12,460 nt of DNA from Kiritimatiellia bacterium (GTDB taxonomy: Bacteria > Verrucomicrobiota > Kiritimatiellia > RFP12 > UBA1067), in the NCBI GenBank assembly GCA_024405255.1, contig JAKSOY010000125.1, positions 1 to 12,460 on the forward strand, read 5' to 3'. A model generated the notes under the pieces. That model did not search any database. It was not told the DNA's origin and was given only the letters and a program-made list of their open reading frames with translations. A program made the translations under genes and the position numbers. Shown one piece after another: positions 6,198 to 12,460 of this stretch; position 1 is the first letter of the stretch, and every line of letters begins with the position of its first letter.

Positions 6198-9100
6198 ATG
6201 AAAACACAGACAACGGCTGGACTGTTTATCGGCATGGGGTTGACCCTGACTGCAATGTGCGCCGAGGTGGGGTGGAATGGCACTGGATCATGGTTCGATC
6301 CGACGGCCTGGCCGGGCGGCGCGCTGCCCGCCACCAATGATGTGGTGAACATCTCCGCAGGTTCGCGCGTGACCTTTGCAGGTGCGCCGGATGCCGTCTC
6401 ACAGGTCGAGAGGGTGAACCTTGCCGTGACAGGTGATGAGACGCCGGCGACGATGGACATCTCTTCGGGGCAATTCAAGCTCACGAATTTCAATCTTGCC
6501 ACGGCTTCGAATGCGGTCGGAAGGGTGGTGCAAAGCGGTGGCGATCTCGCCATTGGCAAGAGTTCCTGGAGTCTGTGGCTTGCCCTTGGTTCCGCCGCAG
6601 GGGGTAAGGGAACGTACGAATTGTCCGGCGGCAATCTGTCTGTCTCGGGTAACATCAATGTCGGACAGAATGGCGAGGGCGAGCTGCTGCAGACGGGTGG
6701 CGTCCTTACCGCCTCCGGATGGATGGTCGTTGGTTATGGTGATGGCCGCACGGGACGCTACGAGGTTTCCGCCGGTACGGCGCAGATCGGCGCCGGATTG
6801 ATCGTGGGCGAACACGGCGTCGGCCATGCAGTGATTCGCGATGCGGGCACCAATACGATGAACCGCCTCGGCATCAACGGCGTTTCCGAACTCGAGCTGC
6901 AACCTGGCGGAACGTTGATCCTCGCCTATGCGGAGAAGCAGGCGAACGGTCCGGGCGACGATGGTCGCCTCACGCTCGACGGCGGCACCGTCGTCTATCG
7001 CGGAGATGTCGCGCTTCAGAGCAATTTCATCAGCAACACGCTCGACCATGTCTATGTAAAGGATCGGGGTGTCACCATTTCCGTGCCCGAAAACACCGTT
7101 GCGGTTTCGCAGAAGCCGCTGGAGGCGCATCCTGATGCGACGGCCGGCGATGTGACGAAGATCGGTGGCGGCACGTTGTCCCTCCAAGGTGCGAACACGT
7201 TCAAAGGCAAGCTCAAGGTGCAGGAGGGTATGGTCGTGCTGGCCCATGCGAATGCGCTTGATTCGTATGGTGCCGACAAGCTGGAAATCGCTCCCGGGGC
7301 GTCGGTGGCCGTCGGTACGGCGATGCCCGCTGCCGATCGTGCGGCCCTCGTCACGCGCGTGGCCGCCACGGCGGACGCGGGCTACGGCATCGACACGACA
7401 GGGGGCGACCTTGTGTCGTCCGACCCCATTGTTCTCACTGGCGCGGGCGGCTTCTCCAAGTTCGGCCCCAATTGGCTCACGTTGACGGGACAGAACGCCT
7501 GGGGTGGTGAGACCCGCATCGTCGAAGGTACGCTCGCTGCGGCGCGCGGCACAGGACTTCCCGCCGCTTCGACGCTTTGTTTCGCGGGAAACGGCATCTG
7601 GGCTCCGCTCGCAGATGTCGCCCTCAGCTTCGGTTCGGGGGCGGGACAGGTCTATGCGCTCGACGGTGCTACACGCTGGGGATTTGCGACGACGACCGAC
7701 GATGTCATGATTGCGTCGTCCGCTCCCATCACAACCGGCGTCTCGCCCACCAAACCTGCCACTTTGACGCTGGATGCGGCGGCCGACACCAAGTTGACGC
7801 TGTCCGCCGATCTCAACTTCGGCGTTAACACCACGATTGAAACGCCCCGTGCCGGCACGGCGGTGCTGACGGGCAAGGTCGCGCCGCAGGGGGCCGCGCG
7901 CACATTGACGAAGACGGGCAACGGAACGCTGGTCGTGAAGGGCGAGATCGCCTCGACGGGCAATTCCCGCAACAGCGTTTCGGTGAATGGCGGGGTGGTC
8001 GATGTCCAGTCCTTCTTGGCTGAAATCGGTACACTGTGGGTTCAGAACGGCGGCGTGCTCTATCTGACGAACAACGCTACGGTGACGACCACGGGATTGG
8101 TCCATTGCGGCTATGCGGGACAAGGCCGCATCGTTCAGGACAACGGGTCGTTGTCGGAGGCGGGAAGTGGCGAGAACACTTTGGGATATGTCGCCGGTTC
8201 GACGGGGACCTGGGAGTTGAACGGCGGTTCGGTCGTACTGTCAAAAGCGATCCAGATCGGTCAGAAGGGAACTGGCGTTTTCCGACAGACCGGCGGCGAT
8301 GTCACCGTCAAGAATTGGGTGGGCATCGCGCGTAATGGTTCGGGTACGGGGCTGCTGGAGGTCTCGGGTGGAACCTTCCGCCAGGACAATTCGAGTGCGT
8401 GGCTTTCGTTGTGCCATGACGGTCCGGGCGACGCGACGCTGATCGTACGCGATGAAGGCGTGGTATCGTCCACCGCCGTGGGATTGGCCTATGCTTATGG
8501 TGCGACAGGACGCGCTCGTGTGATCGTCAAGGATGGGGGGCGGCTTGAGACGGGGTACTTCAGTATCGTGGACAAGAAAGCGGCGCTGGGCGAACGGACG
8601 ATTGCCTTCGACGGTGGCACGTTGAAGGCCACGCAGAATCAGAACTGTTTCATGCGTTCGGAGCCGATGATCGATGTGGGCGCGGGTGGTATTGCCTTTG
8701 ATTCCGCCGCGTACACGGTGGGCTTCGCCGCGCAGGACTTCGCGCCAACCGGCGAGTCGATGGTTCTCACCAAGAAGGGCGAGGGCACGATGGTCCTCGC
8801 GGGCGGCGTGCCGGATGCGACCGAACTGCGCGTGGACGCGGGCACGGTCAGTCTGCCGCTTGCGGGCAAGCCGCGGGGATTGCTCCATCGCTGGAGCTTC
8901 AACGGCGATTTCGTTGATTCCGCCGGCGGGTTGTCCGCGACCAAGGTCGGCAATCCGACTTTCATCAACAATCAGTTGCACGTTCCTTCGGGCGGTGCGA
9001 ATTCGTGCGGTGTCAATTTGGGTACGGACGTGCTGCCGAGCGATCGTCCGGTGACGCTCGAAGTGTGGAGCACGCTCAATGCGTCGTCGTCCTGGAACAT

Positions 9101-10010
9101 GCTGCTCGATTTCGGCAAGGACAACGGTTCGCATTTCGCCATCGTCTGGCGCGACAGCAATGCGACGGGCAACATGTCGGTGATTCTCAATGGCGGCGGC
9201 ACGACGGTGGCGAATTACGGCACGACGTCGGCCGACTATCTCGTGAAACCCGTCCACGGTACCCAGTACCATTTTGCGTTCAAGTTCATTCCCGACGGGC
9301 TGGGCGGCACGCGCGTGATCGTCTGCCAGACGGAAGCCGCCACCGGTAAGCGGGTGGCGATGTGGCAGAAGCAGGTCAACAACTGGACGCTCGCAAAGGT
9401 GACGCAGTCGCATTGCTATCTGGGAGGTCCCACGACGCACAACAATGCGATCGGCGATTCCGACATCGACGAAGTGCGCGTGTGGGGACGGGCGCTGACG
9501 CCTGCGGAACTGGCGGCGAGCGTGGCGGCGGGTCCGAATACGGTTCCCGACTTCTACTTCCTGGACGCAACCAAGGCGGCCTCGTCGCTGGTGGTGGCGG
9601 AAAACGCGGCGGTCGACCTTGCGGGGAGCGAGGTGGCGCTTGACGGTGTCGCCGGTGCGGGCGTGGTCAGCAACGGCACGCTCACGGTGACAGGCGAGCT
9701 TTCGCCTGGCGCGGATGCCGTGGGTACGCTGCACGTGGATGGCAATCTCGTGGTGAAGGGCACGCTGCGGCTCGACCGCGGCGACCGTATCGAGTGCACG
9801 GGCGATCTCGATCTCTCGGGTGCACACGTTCAGATCGTGGATCGCCGAAACTGGAACGGTAATTCCGCCTACACCTTCGCAACGGTCAATGGAACCATCC
9901 GGCGGGCGGGGAATATCCCGTGCAACGAGTCGGATAAAGGCTTCGTGGTTTGCACCGGCGGTCATACCGCCTACATCTACGTCGGCGGTACCATAATCTT
10001 CCTACGGTGA
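6198..10010 (+). CDS. Giant exported beta-helix protein with autotransporter-type repeats and a LamG-like domain
   Basis: A 1270-aa secreted protein. An N-terminal signal peptide ends near AMCA-EVGW (residue about 22). The mature start WNGTGSWFDPTAWPGG is the typical opening of exported passenger repeats. Glycine-rich beta-helix modules follow at about residues 108-245 and 643-812, and are recognisably duplicated. Autotransporter-associated repeats of the K-x-G-x-G-T-L type occur at about 319-350 (KIGGGTLSLQGANTFKG), 418-447, 570-603 (KTGNGTLVVKG) and 856-885. A LamG/concanavalin-like domain spans about 893-1112, opening with LLHRWSFNGDFVDSAGG and closing with DIDEVRVWGRALTPAEL, the usual LamG ending. 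A final beta-rich segment ends GGTIIFLR. I see no C-terminal autotransporter barrel, PEP-CTERM or LPXTG signal, so how it is held or released is unclear. The RBS is AAGGAG (6185-6190). The likely role is surface adhesion or glycan binding; this is inferred from domain types. Confidence 0.9.
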   Translation: MKTQTTAGLFIGMGLTLTAMCAEVGWNGTGSWFDPTAWPGGALPATNDVVNISAGSRVTFAGAPDAVSQVERVNLAVTGDETPATMDISSGQFKLTNFNLATASNAVGRVVQSGGDLAIGKSSWSLWLALGSAAGGKGTYELSGGNLSVSGNINVGQNGEGELLQTGGVLTASGWMVVGYGDGRTGRYEVSAGTAQIGAGLIVGEHGVGHAVIRDAGTNTMNRLGINGVSELELQPGGTLILAYAEKQANGPGDDGRLTLDGGTVVYRGDVALQSNFISNTLDHVYVKDRGVTISVPENTVAVSQKPLEAHPDATAGDVTKIGGGTLSLQGANTFKGKLKVQEGMVVLAHANALDSYGADKLEIAPGASVAVGTAMPAADRAALVTRVAATADAGYGIDTTGGDLVSSDPIVLTGAGGFSKFGPNWLTLTGQNAWGGETRIVEGTLAAARGTGLPAASTLCFAGNGIWAPLADVALSFGSGAGQVYALDGATRWGFATTTDDVMIASSAPITTGVSPTKPATLTLDAAADTKLTLSADLNFGVNTTIETPRAGTAVLTGKVAPQGAARTLTKTGNGTLVVKGEIASTGNSRNSVSVNGGVVDVQSFLAEIGTLWVQNGGVLYLTNNATVTTTGLVHCGYAGQGRIVQDNGSLSEAGSGENTLGYVAGSTGTWELNGGSVVLSKAIQIGQKGTGVFRQTGGDVTVKNWVGIARNGSGTGLLEVSGGTFRQDNSSAWLSLCHDGPGDATLIVRDEGVVSSTAVGLAYAYGATGRARVIVKDGGRLETGYFSIVDKKAALGERTIAFDGGTLKATQNQNCFMRSEPMIDVGAGGIAFDSAAYTVGFAAQDFAPTGESMVLTKKGEGTMVLAGGVPDATELRVDAGTVSLPLAGKPRGLLHRWSFNGDFVDSAGGLSATKVGNPTFINNQLHVPSGGANSCGVNLGTDVLPSDRPVTLEVWSTLNASSSWNMLLDFGKDNGSHFAIVWRDSNATGNMSVILNGGGTTVANYGTTSADYLVKPVHGTQYHFAFKFIPDGLGGTRVIVCQTEAATGKRVAMWQKQVNNWTLAKVTQSHCYLGGPTTHNNAIGDSDIDEVRVWGRALTPAELAASVAAGPNTVPDFYFLDATKAASSLVVAENAAVDLAGSEVALDGVAGAGVVSNGTLTVTGELSPGADAVGTLHVDGNLVVKGTLRLDRGDRIECTGDLDLSGAHVQIVDRRNWNGNSAYTFATVNGTIRRAGNIPCNESDKGFVVCTGGHTAYIYVGGTIIFLR

Positions 10011-10069
10011 AATAGGTGAAAGGGACAATGGCATTCATATTGTCGATCGAATGGTACCGAAGCGGTCCG

Positions 10070-10100
10070 TTGCCGCGAACGCGCACTTAAAACGTATAAA
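10070..10100 (+). promoter_or_regulatory. Weak candidate promoter for the methyltransferase-corrinoid pair
   Basis: TTGCCG (10070-10075) and TATAAA (10095-10100) are 19 nt apart, longer than ideal. The stretch is AT-rich relative to its surroundings and leads directly to the AGGAG (10111-10115) RBS. The 112-nt gap has no recognisable cobalamin riboswitch. Confidence 0.4.
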
Positions 10101-10122
10101 TTACAGGAAAAGGAGAACAACG

Positions 10123-11127
10123 ATGACACACAGAGAAGTGGTGCTACGGACATTGGCGCACCAGGAGTCGGACAAAATTCCGTACTTCCTCGACCTCACG
10201 GGCGAGAAGCTTGCGGAGATGATCAAGGTCACGGGCGACCCGCTCTTCTTCGAACATTCCGACTCGTACCTTGCGCAGGAGCGGAACGAGTCCTTCACGG
10301 ATCTCGGCAATGGACAGTTCAAGGACATGTTCGGCGTCGTGTGGGACAAGGGCGTGCAGGAAGGCGACTTCGGCATTGCCACGGGATTCCCGCTGCCGAA
10401 TGCGAACTTCGACGGGTACACCTTCCCCGAGCCGGACGAAAAGCTCATTCGCGAGAAGTGCGAACGTCTTGTCGCGCAGAAGGACAAGTTCACGATGTAC
10501 ATCATCGGCTTCTCGCTCTATGAGCGTCTGTGGGCGCTGCACGGGATTCCCGAGACGCTGATGGACTTCCTGCTCGAGCCGGAGTTCGTCCACGAGGCGC
10601 TCGACAAGATCGTCGAGTACAACTGCAAGGTTGTGGACATCGTCTGCCAGTATCCGATCGACTGCATCTTCTTCGGCGACGACTGGGGACAGCAGAAGGG
10701 GCTCGTCATGGGCTACCCCAACTGGAAGAAGTTCATCTATCCGTGCCTCCAGAAGATGTACAACCACGTGAAGAAGTACGGCAAGTTCGTGGCCCAGCAT
10801 TCTTGCGGCGACTGCGCGGAAGTGTTCCCCGATCTCGTCGAACTCGGGCTCGACATCTACAACACGTTCCAGCCGGAGGTGTACGACATCGTCGATTTCA
10901 AGAAGCGCTTTGGCGACAAGATCACGTTCTTTGGCGCCATCTCCACGCAGTGCTGTCTGCCGTTCATGAAGCCGGACGAGGTCAAGGCCGAGATGCATCG
11001 CATCATGGATATCCTCGGCAAGAACGGCGGCTACATCCTGGCGCCGACGCACGCGATGCCAAACGACATTCCGCCCGAGAACGTGATGGCGTTTCTCGAG
11101 GTGGCTAAAAACGAAAACCCGCGCTAA
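10123..11127 (+). CDS. UroD-superfamily corrinoid-dependent methyltransferase
   Basis: A 334-aa cytoplasmic protein of the uroporphyrinogen decarboxylase superfamily, but not HemE: the N-terminal RQAGRY-type substrate signature is absent and the protein starts THREVVLRTLAHQESDKIPY. It fits the branch of MtaA, MtbA and the methyltransferase domain of CmuA, which move methyl groups to or from a corrinoid protein using a zinc-activated nucleophile. Visible landmarks are GDDWGQQKGL (185-194), the probable metal site H226-S-C228-G (followed by D-C231), and LAPTHAMPNDIPPENV (306-321). In MtaA-type proteins a Cys sits near that last motif; here H310 takes the place. The gene next door encodes a corrinoid protein, which strongly supports this role. 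The start at 10123 has AGGAG 7 nt upstream; an in-frame ATG at 10051 would cross the promoter region. The methyl donor is unknown. Confidence 0.87.
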   Translation: MTHREVVLRTLAHQESDKIPYFLDLTGEKLAEMIKVTGDPLFFEHSDSYLAQERNESFTDLGNGQFKDMFGVVWDKGVQEGDFGIATGFPLPNANFDGYTFPEPDEKLIREKCERLVAQKDKFTMYIIGFSLYERLWALHGIPETLMDFLLEPEFVHEALDKIVEYNCKVVDIVCQYPIDCIFFGDDWGQQKGLVMGYPNWKKFIYPCLQKMYNHVKKYGKFVAQHSCGDCAEVFPDLVELGLDIYNTFQPEVYDIVDFKKRFGDKITFFGAISTQCCLPFMKPDEVKAEMHRIMDILGKNGGYILAPTHAMPNDIPPENVMAFLEVAKNENPR

Positions 11128-11155
11128 CTGCGGAAAGAAAGGACAGGTAAAGACG

Positions 11156-11782
11156 ATGGACTTGAATCAGATTTCGGAAGCCCTCCAGGAGGGACGGGCG
11201 AAACAGGTGACGGCGCTGGTGCAGCAGGCGCTGGACGAGGGGATCAGCGCCCAGCGCATCCTCGAGGAAGGCCTTATGGCGGGCATGAACGTCGTGGGCG
11301 AGGCATTCAAGAACGGCGAGGCGTTCGTGCCGGAGGTCCTGGTGGCGGCGCGCGCGATGAACTTCGGCGCGGCGGTGCTCAAGCCGAAGCTCGCGGCGGA
11401 AGGCGTCAAGGCGACCGGAAAGGCCGTGATCGGTACCGTGAAGGGCGATCTTCACGACGTGGGCAAGAACCTCTGCAAGATGATGCTTGAGGCGAAGGGA
11501 CTCGAGGTCATCGACCTGGGCACGGACGTGCCGCCGGAGAAGTTCGTGCAGACGGCGATCGAGCAGAAGTGCGAGATCATCTGCTGTTCAGCGCTGCTCA
11601 CGACGACGATGGGCGTGATGCGCGAGGTGGTGCAGGCGGCCGAAGCCGCCGGCATCCGCGATCAGGTGAAGATCATGGTGGGCGGTGCGCCTGTGACGGA
11701 CGCCTATTGCTCGTCGATCGGCGCCGACGCCTACACGCCGAACGCCGCCTGCTGCGCCGATTGGGCGGCAGAGAGAAAATAG
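11156..11782 (+). CDS. Corrinoid (cobalamin-binding) methyl-carrier protein, MtaC/MtbC type
   Basis: A 208-aa soluble protein that carries a methyl group on a cobamide cofactor between two methyltransferases. Residues about 1-85 form the helical cap domain of methionine-synthase-type corrinoid proteins (LQEGRAKQVTALVQQALDEG, then GMNVVGEAFKNGEAFVPEVL). Residues about 90-205 form the Rossmann-like B12 domain. The cobalt-ligating motif is D98-L-H100-D-V-G103, with H100 as the lower axial ligand. SALLTTTM (145-152) and GGAPVT (176-181) match the other two cofactor-contacting loops. The length is normal for stand-alone corrinoid proteins. The start has AAAGGA (11138-11143) 12 nt upstream, a rather long spacing. 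It follows the methyltransferase after 28 nt and is presumably cotranscribed and its direct partner. No partner methyltransferase II or reductive activase lies in the window. Confidence 0.93.
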   Translation: MDLNQISEALQEGRAKQVTALVQQALDEGISAQRILEEGLMAGMNVVGEAFKNGEAFVPEVLVAARAMNFGAAVLKPKLAAEGVKATGKAVIGTVKGDLHDVGKNLCKMMLEAKGLEVIDLGTDVPPEKFVQTAIEQKCEIICCSALLTTTMGVMREVVQAAEAAGIRDQVKIMVGGAPVTDAYCSSIGADAYTPNAACCADWAAERK

Positions 11783-11839
11783 ATCGTAGAATGTCAAGCA
11801 TGTGATCGGAATGAGATTGGCGTGAGAAATAAGTTCTGA

Positions 11840-11868
11840 TTGCAAGAGGAACTAAAAAGTTATACAAT
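11840..11868 (+). promoter_or_regulatory. Sigma-70-like promoter for ilvE
   Basis: TTGCAA (11840-11845) and TACAAT (11863-11868) are separated by the ideal 17 nt, in a locally AT-rich gap. The start of transcription would be near 11875, giving a leader of about 17 nt that holds only the RBS. This argues against a leucine-type attenuator in front of this gene. Confidence 0.72.
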
Positions 11869-11891
11869 ATCTCAACCAAGGAGATAATGAA

Positions 11892-12460
11892 ATGGCTCAG
11901 AAGAAAGTGAAAAAGGAAATCGAGTGGTCGAAGCTTGGCTTCGGCTTTTCGGACGTGAACTGCCACATCCGCTATACGTGGAAGAACGGCAAGTGGTCGA
12001 AGCCCCAGTTCGTGAAGGATCCTTACATCACGATGCACATCGGCGCGAGCTGCCTGCACTACGGGCAGGAGTGCTTTGAAGGCATCAAGTGCTTCCGCCA
12101 GAAGAGTGGCAAGATTGCGATCTTCCGTCCCGAGGAGAACGCGAAGCGCATGTATCGCACGGCCGAACGCACCTGCATGCCGCCGGTGCCGGTGGACATG
12201 TTCCTGGATGCGTGTGTGAAGGTCGTCAAGAAGAACAAGGAATACATCCCGCCGTACGGCACGGGCGGTTCGATGTATCTGCGTCCGCTCCTGATCGGCA
12301 CGGGTCCGCAGATTGGCGTCGCGCCGGCCAAGGAATACACGTTCATGATCATGGTCATGCCGGTGGGCGCCTACTACAAGGGCGGACTCAAGCCGGTGCG
12401 CGCGGTGATCTTCGACCAGTGGGACCGCGCGGCGCCGCACGGCATGGGCGACGTGAAGGT
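11892..12460 (+). CDS. ilvE: Branched-chain amino acid aminotransferase, 5' part (cut by window end)
   Basis: The first 189 codons of a PLP-dependent fold-IV aminotransferase that interconverts Leu, Ile and Val with their 2-oxo acids, using glutamate/2-oxoglutarate. The protein starts MAQKKVKKEIEWSKLGFGFS. LHYGQECFEGIKCFR (about residues 56-70), FRPEENAKRMYRTAERTCMP and GGSMYLRPLLIGTGPQIGV are characteristic of the longer, type II BCAT group shared with eukaryotes and Bacillus. The reading frame stays open to the last base. The catalytic lysine and the rest of the PLP site lie beyond the window. The start at 11892 is chosen over the ATG at 11887, which hits a stop after seven codons; AAGGAG (11878-11883) is spaced 8 nt from it. 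Confidence 0.93.
   Translation, partial: MAQKKVKKEIEWSKLGFGFSDVNCHIRYTWKNGKWSKPQFVKDPYITMHIGASCLHYGQECFEGIKCFRQKSGKIAIFRPEENAKRMYRTAERTCMPPVPVDMFLDACVKVVKKNKEYIPPYGTGGSMYLRPLLIGTGPQIGVAPAKEYTFMIMVMPVGAYYKGGLKPVRAVIFDQWDRAAPHGMGDVK

Noticed and set aside
6399..9965. Two long minus-strand open frames, each 574 codons, opposite the giant exported protein
   Set aside because: Their equal length looks striking, but the translations are Arg-rich and domain-free and mirror the repeat-rich + strand gene. Coincidence plus codon bias explains them.
10011..10122. A cobalamin riboswitch ahead of the corrinoid genes
   Set aside because: The gap is only 112 nt, too short for a full B12 riboswitch plus a promoter, and no B12-box-like GCCACTG is present.
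10051..10122. An upstream in-frame ATG that would lengthen the methyltransferase by 24 residues
   Set aside because: The extension is basic and unlike the family, covers the candidate promoter, and lacks an RBS, while the ATG at 10123 has AGGAG at good spacing.
10123..11127. Annotation as uroporphyrinogen decarboxylase of haem synthesis (hemE)
   Set aside because: The N-terminal RQAGRY-type signature is missing, an HxCG metal motif is present, and the neighbour is a corrinoid carrier, all of which point to the methyltransferase branch.
11783..11839. An intrinsic terminator after the corrinoid gene
   Set aside because: I found no stable GC-rich stem followed by a T-run in this gap. The same holds after 6061 and after 10010.

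Overview
The window looks like a stretch of chromosome from a GC-rich, Gram-negative anaerobe. The best guess is the PVC group, Kiritimatiellota, Lentisphaerota or Verrucomicrobiota. That guess rests on protein style only: a very large exported beta-helix protein with autotransporter-type repeats and a LamG-like domain, next to a UroD-like methyltransferase paired with a free-standing corrinoid protein. No rRNA or other phylogenetic marker is present. Every gene I can support lies on the + strand.

Region 1 (1-413): a perfect 11-bp inverted repeat at the left edge, a tentative promoter, and a 56-aa membrane miniprotein.

Region 2 (about 362-6061): one tightly packed run of six genes behind a good promoter. 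The order is purN (purine synthesis), cstA (carbon-starvation/pyruvate-type transporter), an exported or membrane-anchored helical protein of unknown function, an ABC-2 permease, its ATPase, and a small secreted protein of unknown function. Gaps are 5, 6 and 8 nt and two junctions are 4-nt ATGA overlaps, so the genes are probably co-transcribed and partly translationally coupled. The last gene is clearly AT-richer than its neighbours.

Region 3 (6062-10010): a promoter matching sigma-70 consensus, then tandem palindromes sitting at the predicted 5' end of the transcript, then a 1270-aa exported protein. That protein has a duplicated glycine-rich beta-helix module, several autotransporter-associated repeats and a LamG/concanavalin-like domain. 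No C-terminal barrel or sorting signal was recognised.

Region 4 (10011-11782): a two-gene unit encoding a UroD-superfamily methyltransferase (not HemE) and a DxHxxG corrinoid protein. These are two of the parts of a cobalamin-dependent methyl-transfer pathway. The substrate, the partner methyltransferase and the reductive activase are not in the window.

Region 5 (11783-12460): a clear promoter and the first 189 codons of a branched-chain aminotransferase (ilvE), cut by the window end.

The genes do not form one obvious pathway. The points most worth a second look are the corrinoid methyltransferase pair, the palindromic leader of the giant exported protein, the mixed purN-cstA-ABC operon, and the AT-rich secreted protein at its end. 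No tRNA, rRNA, CRISPR array, insertion sequence or convincing intrinsic terminator was found.
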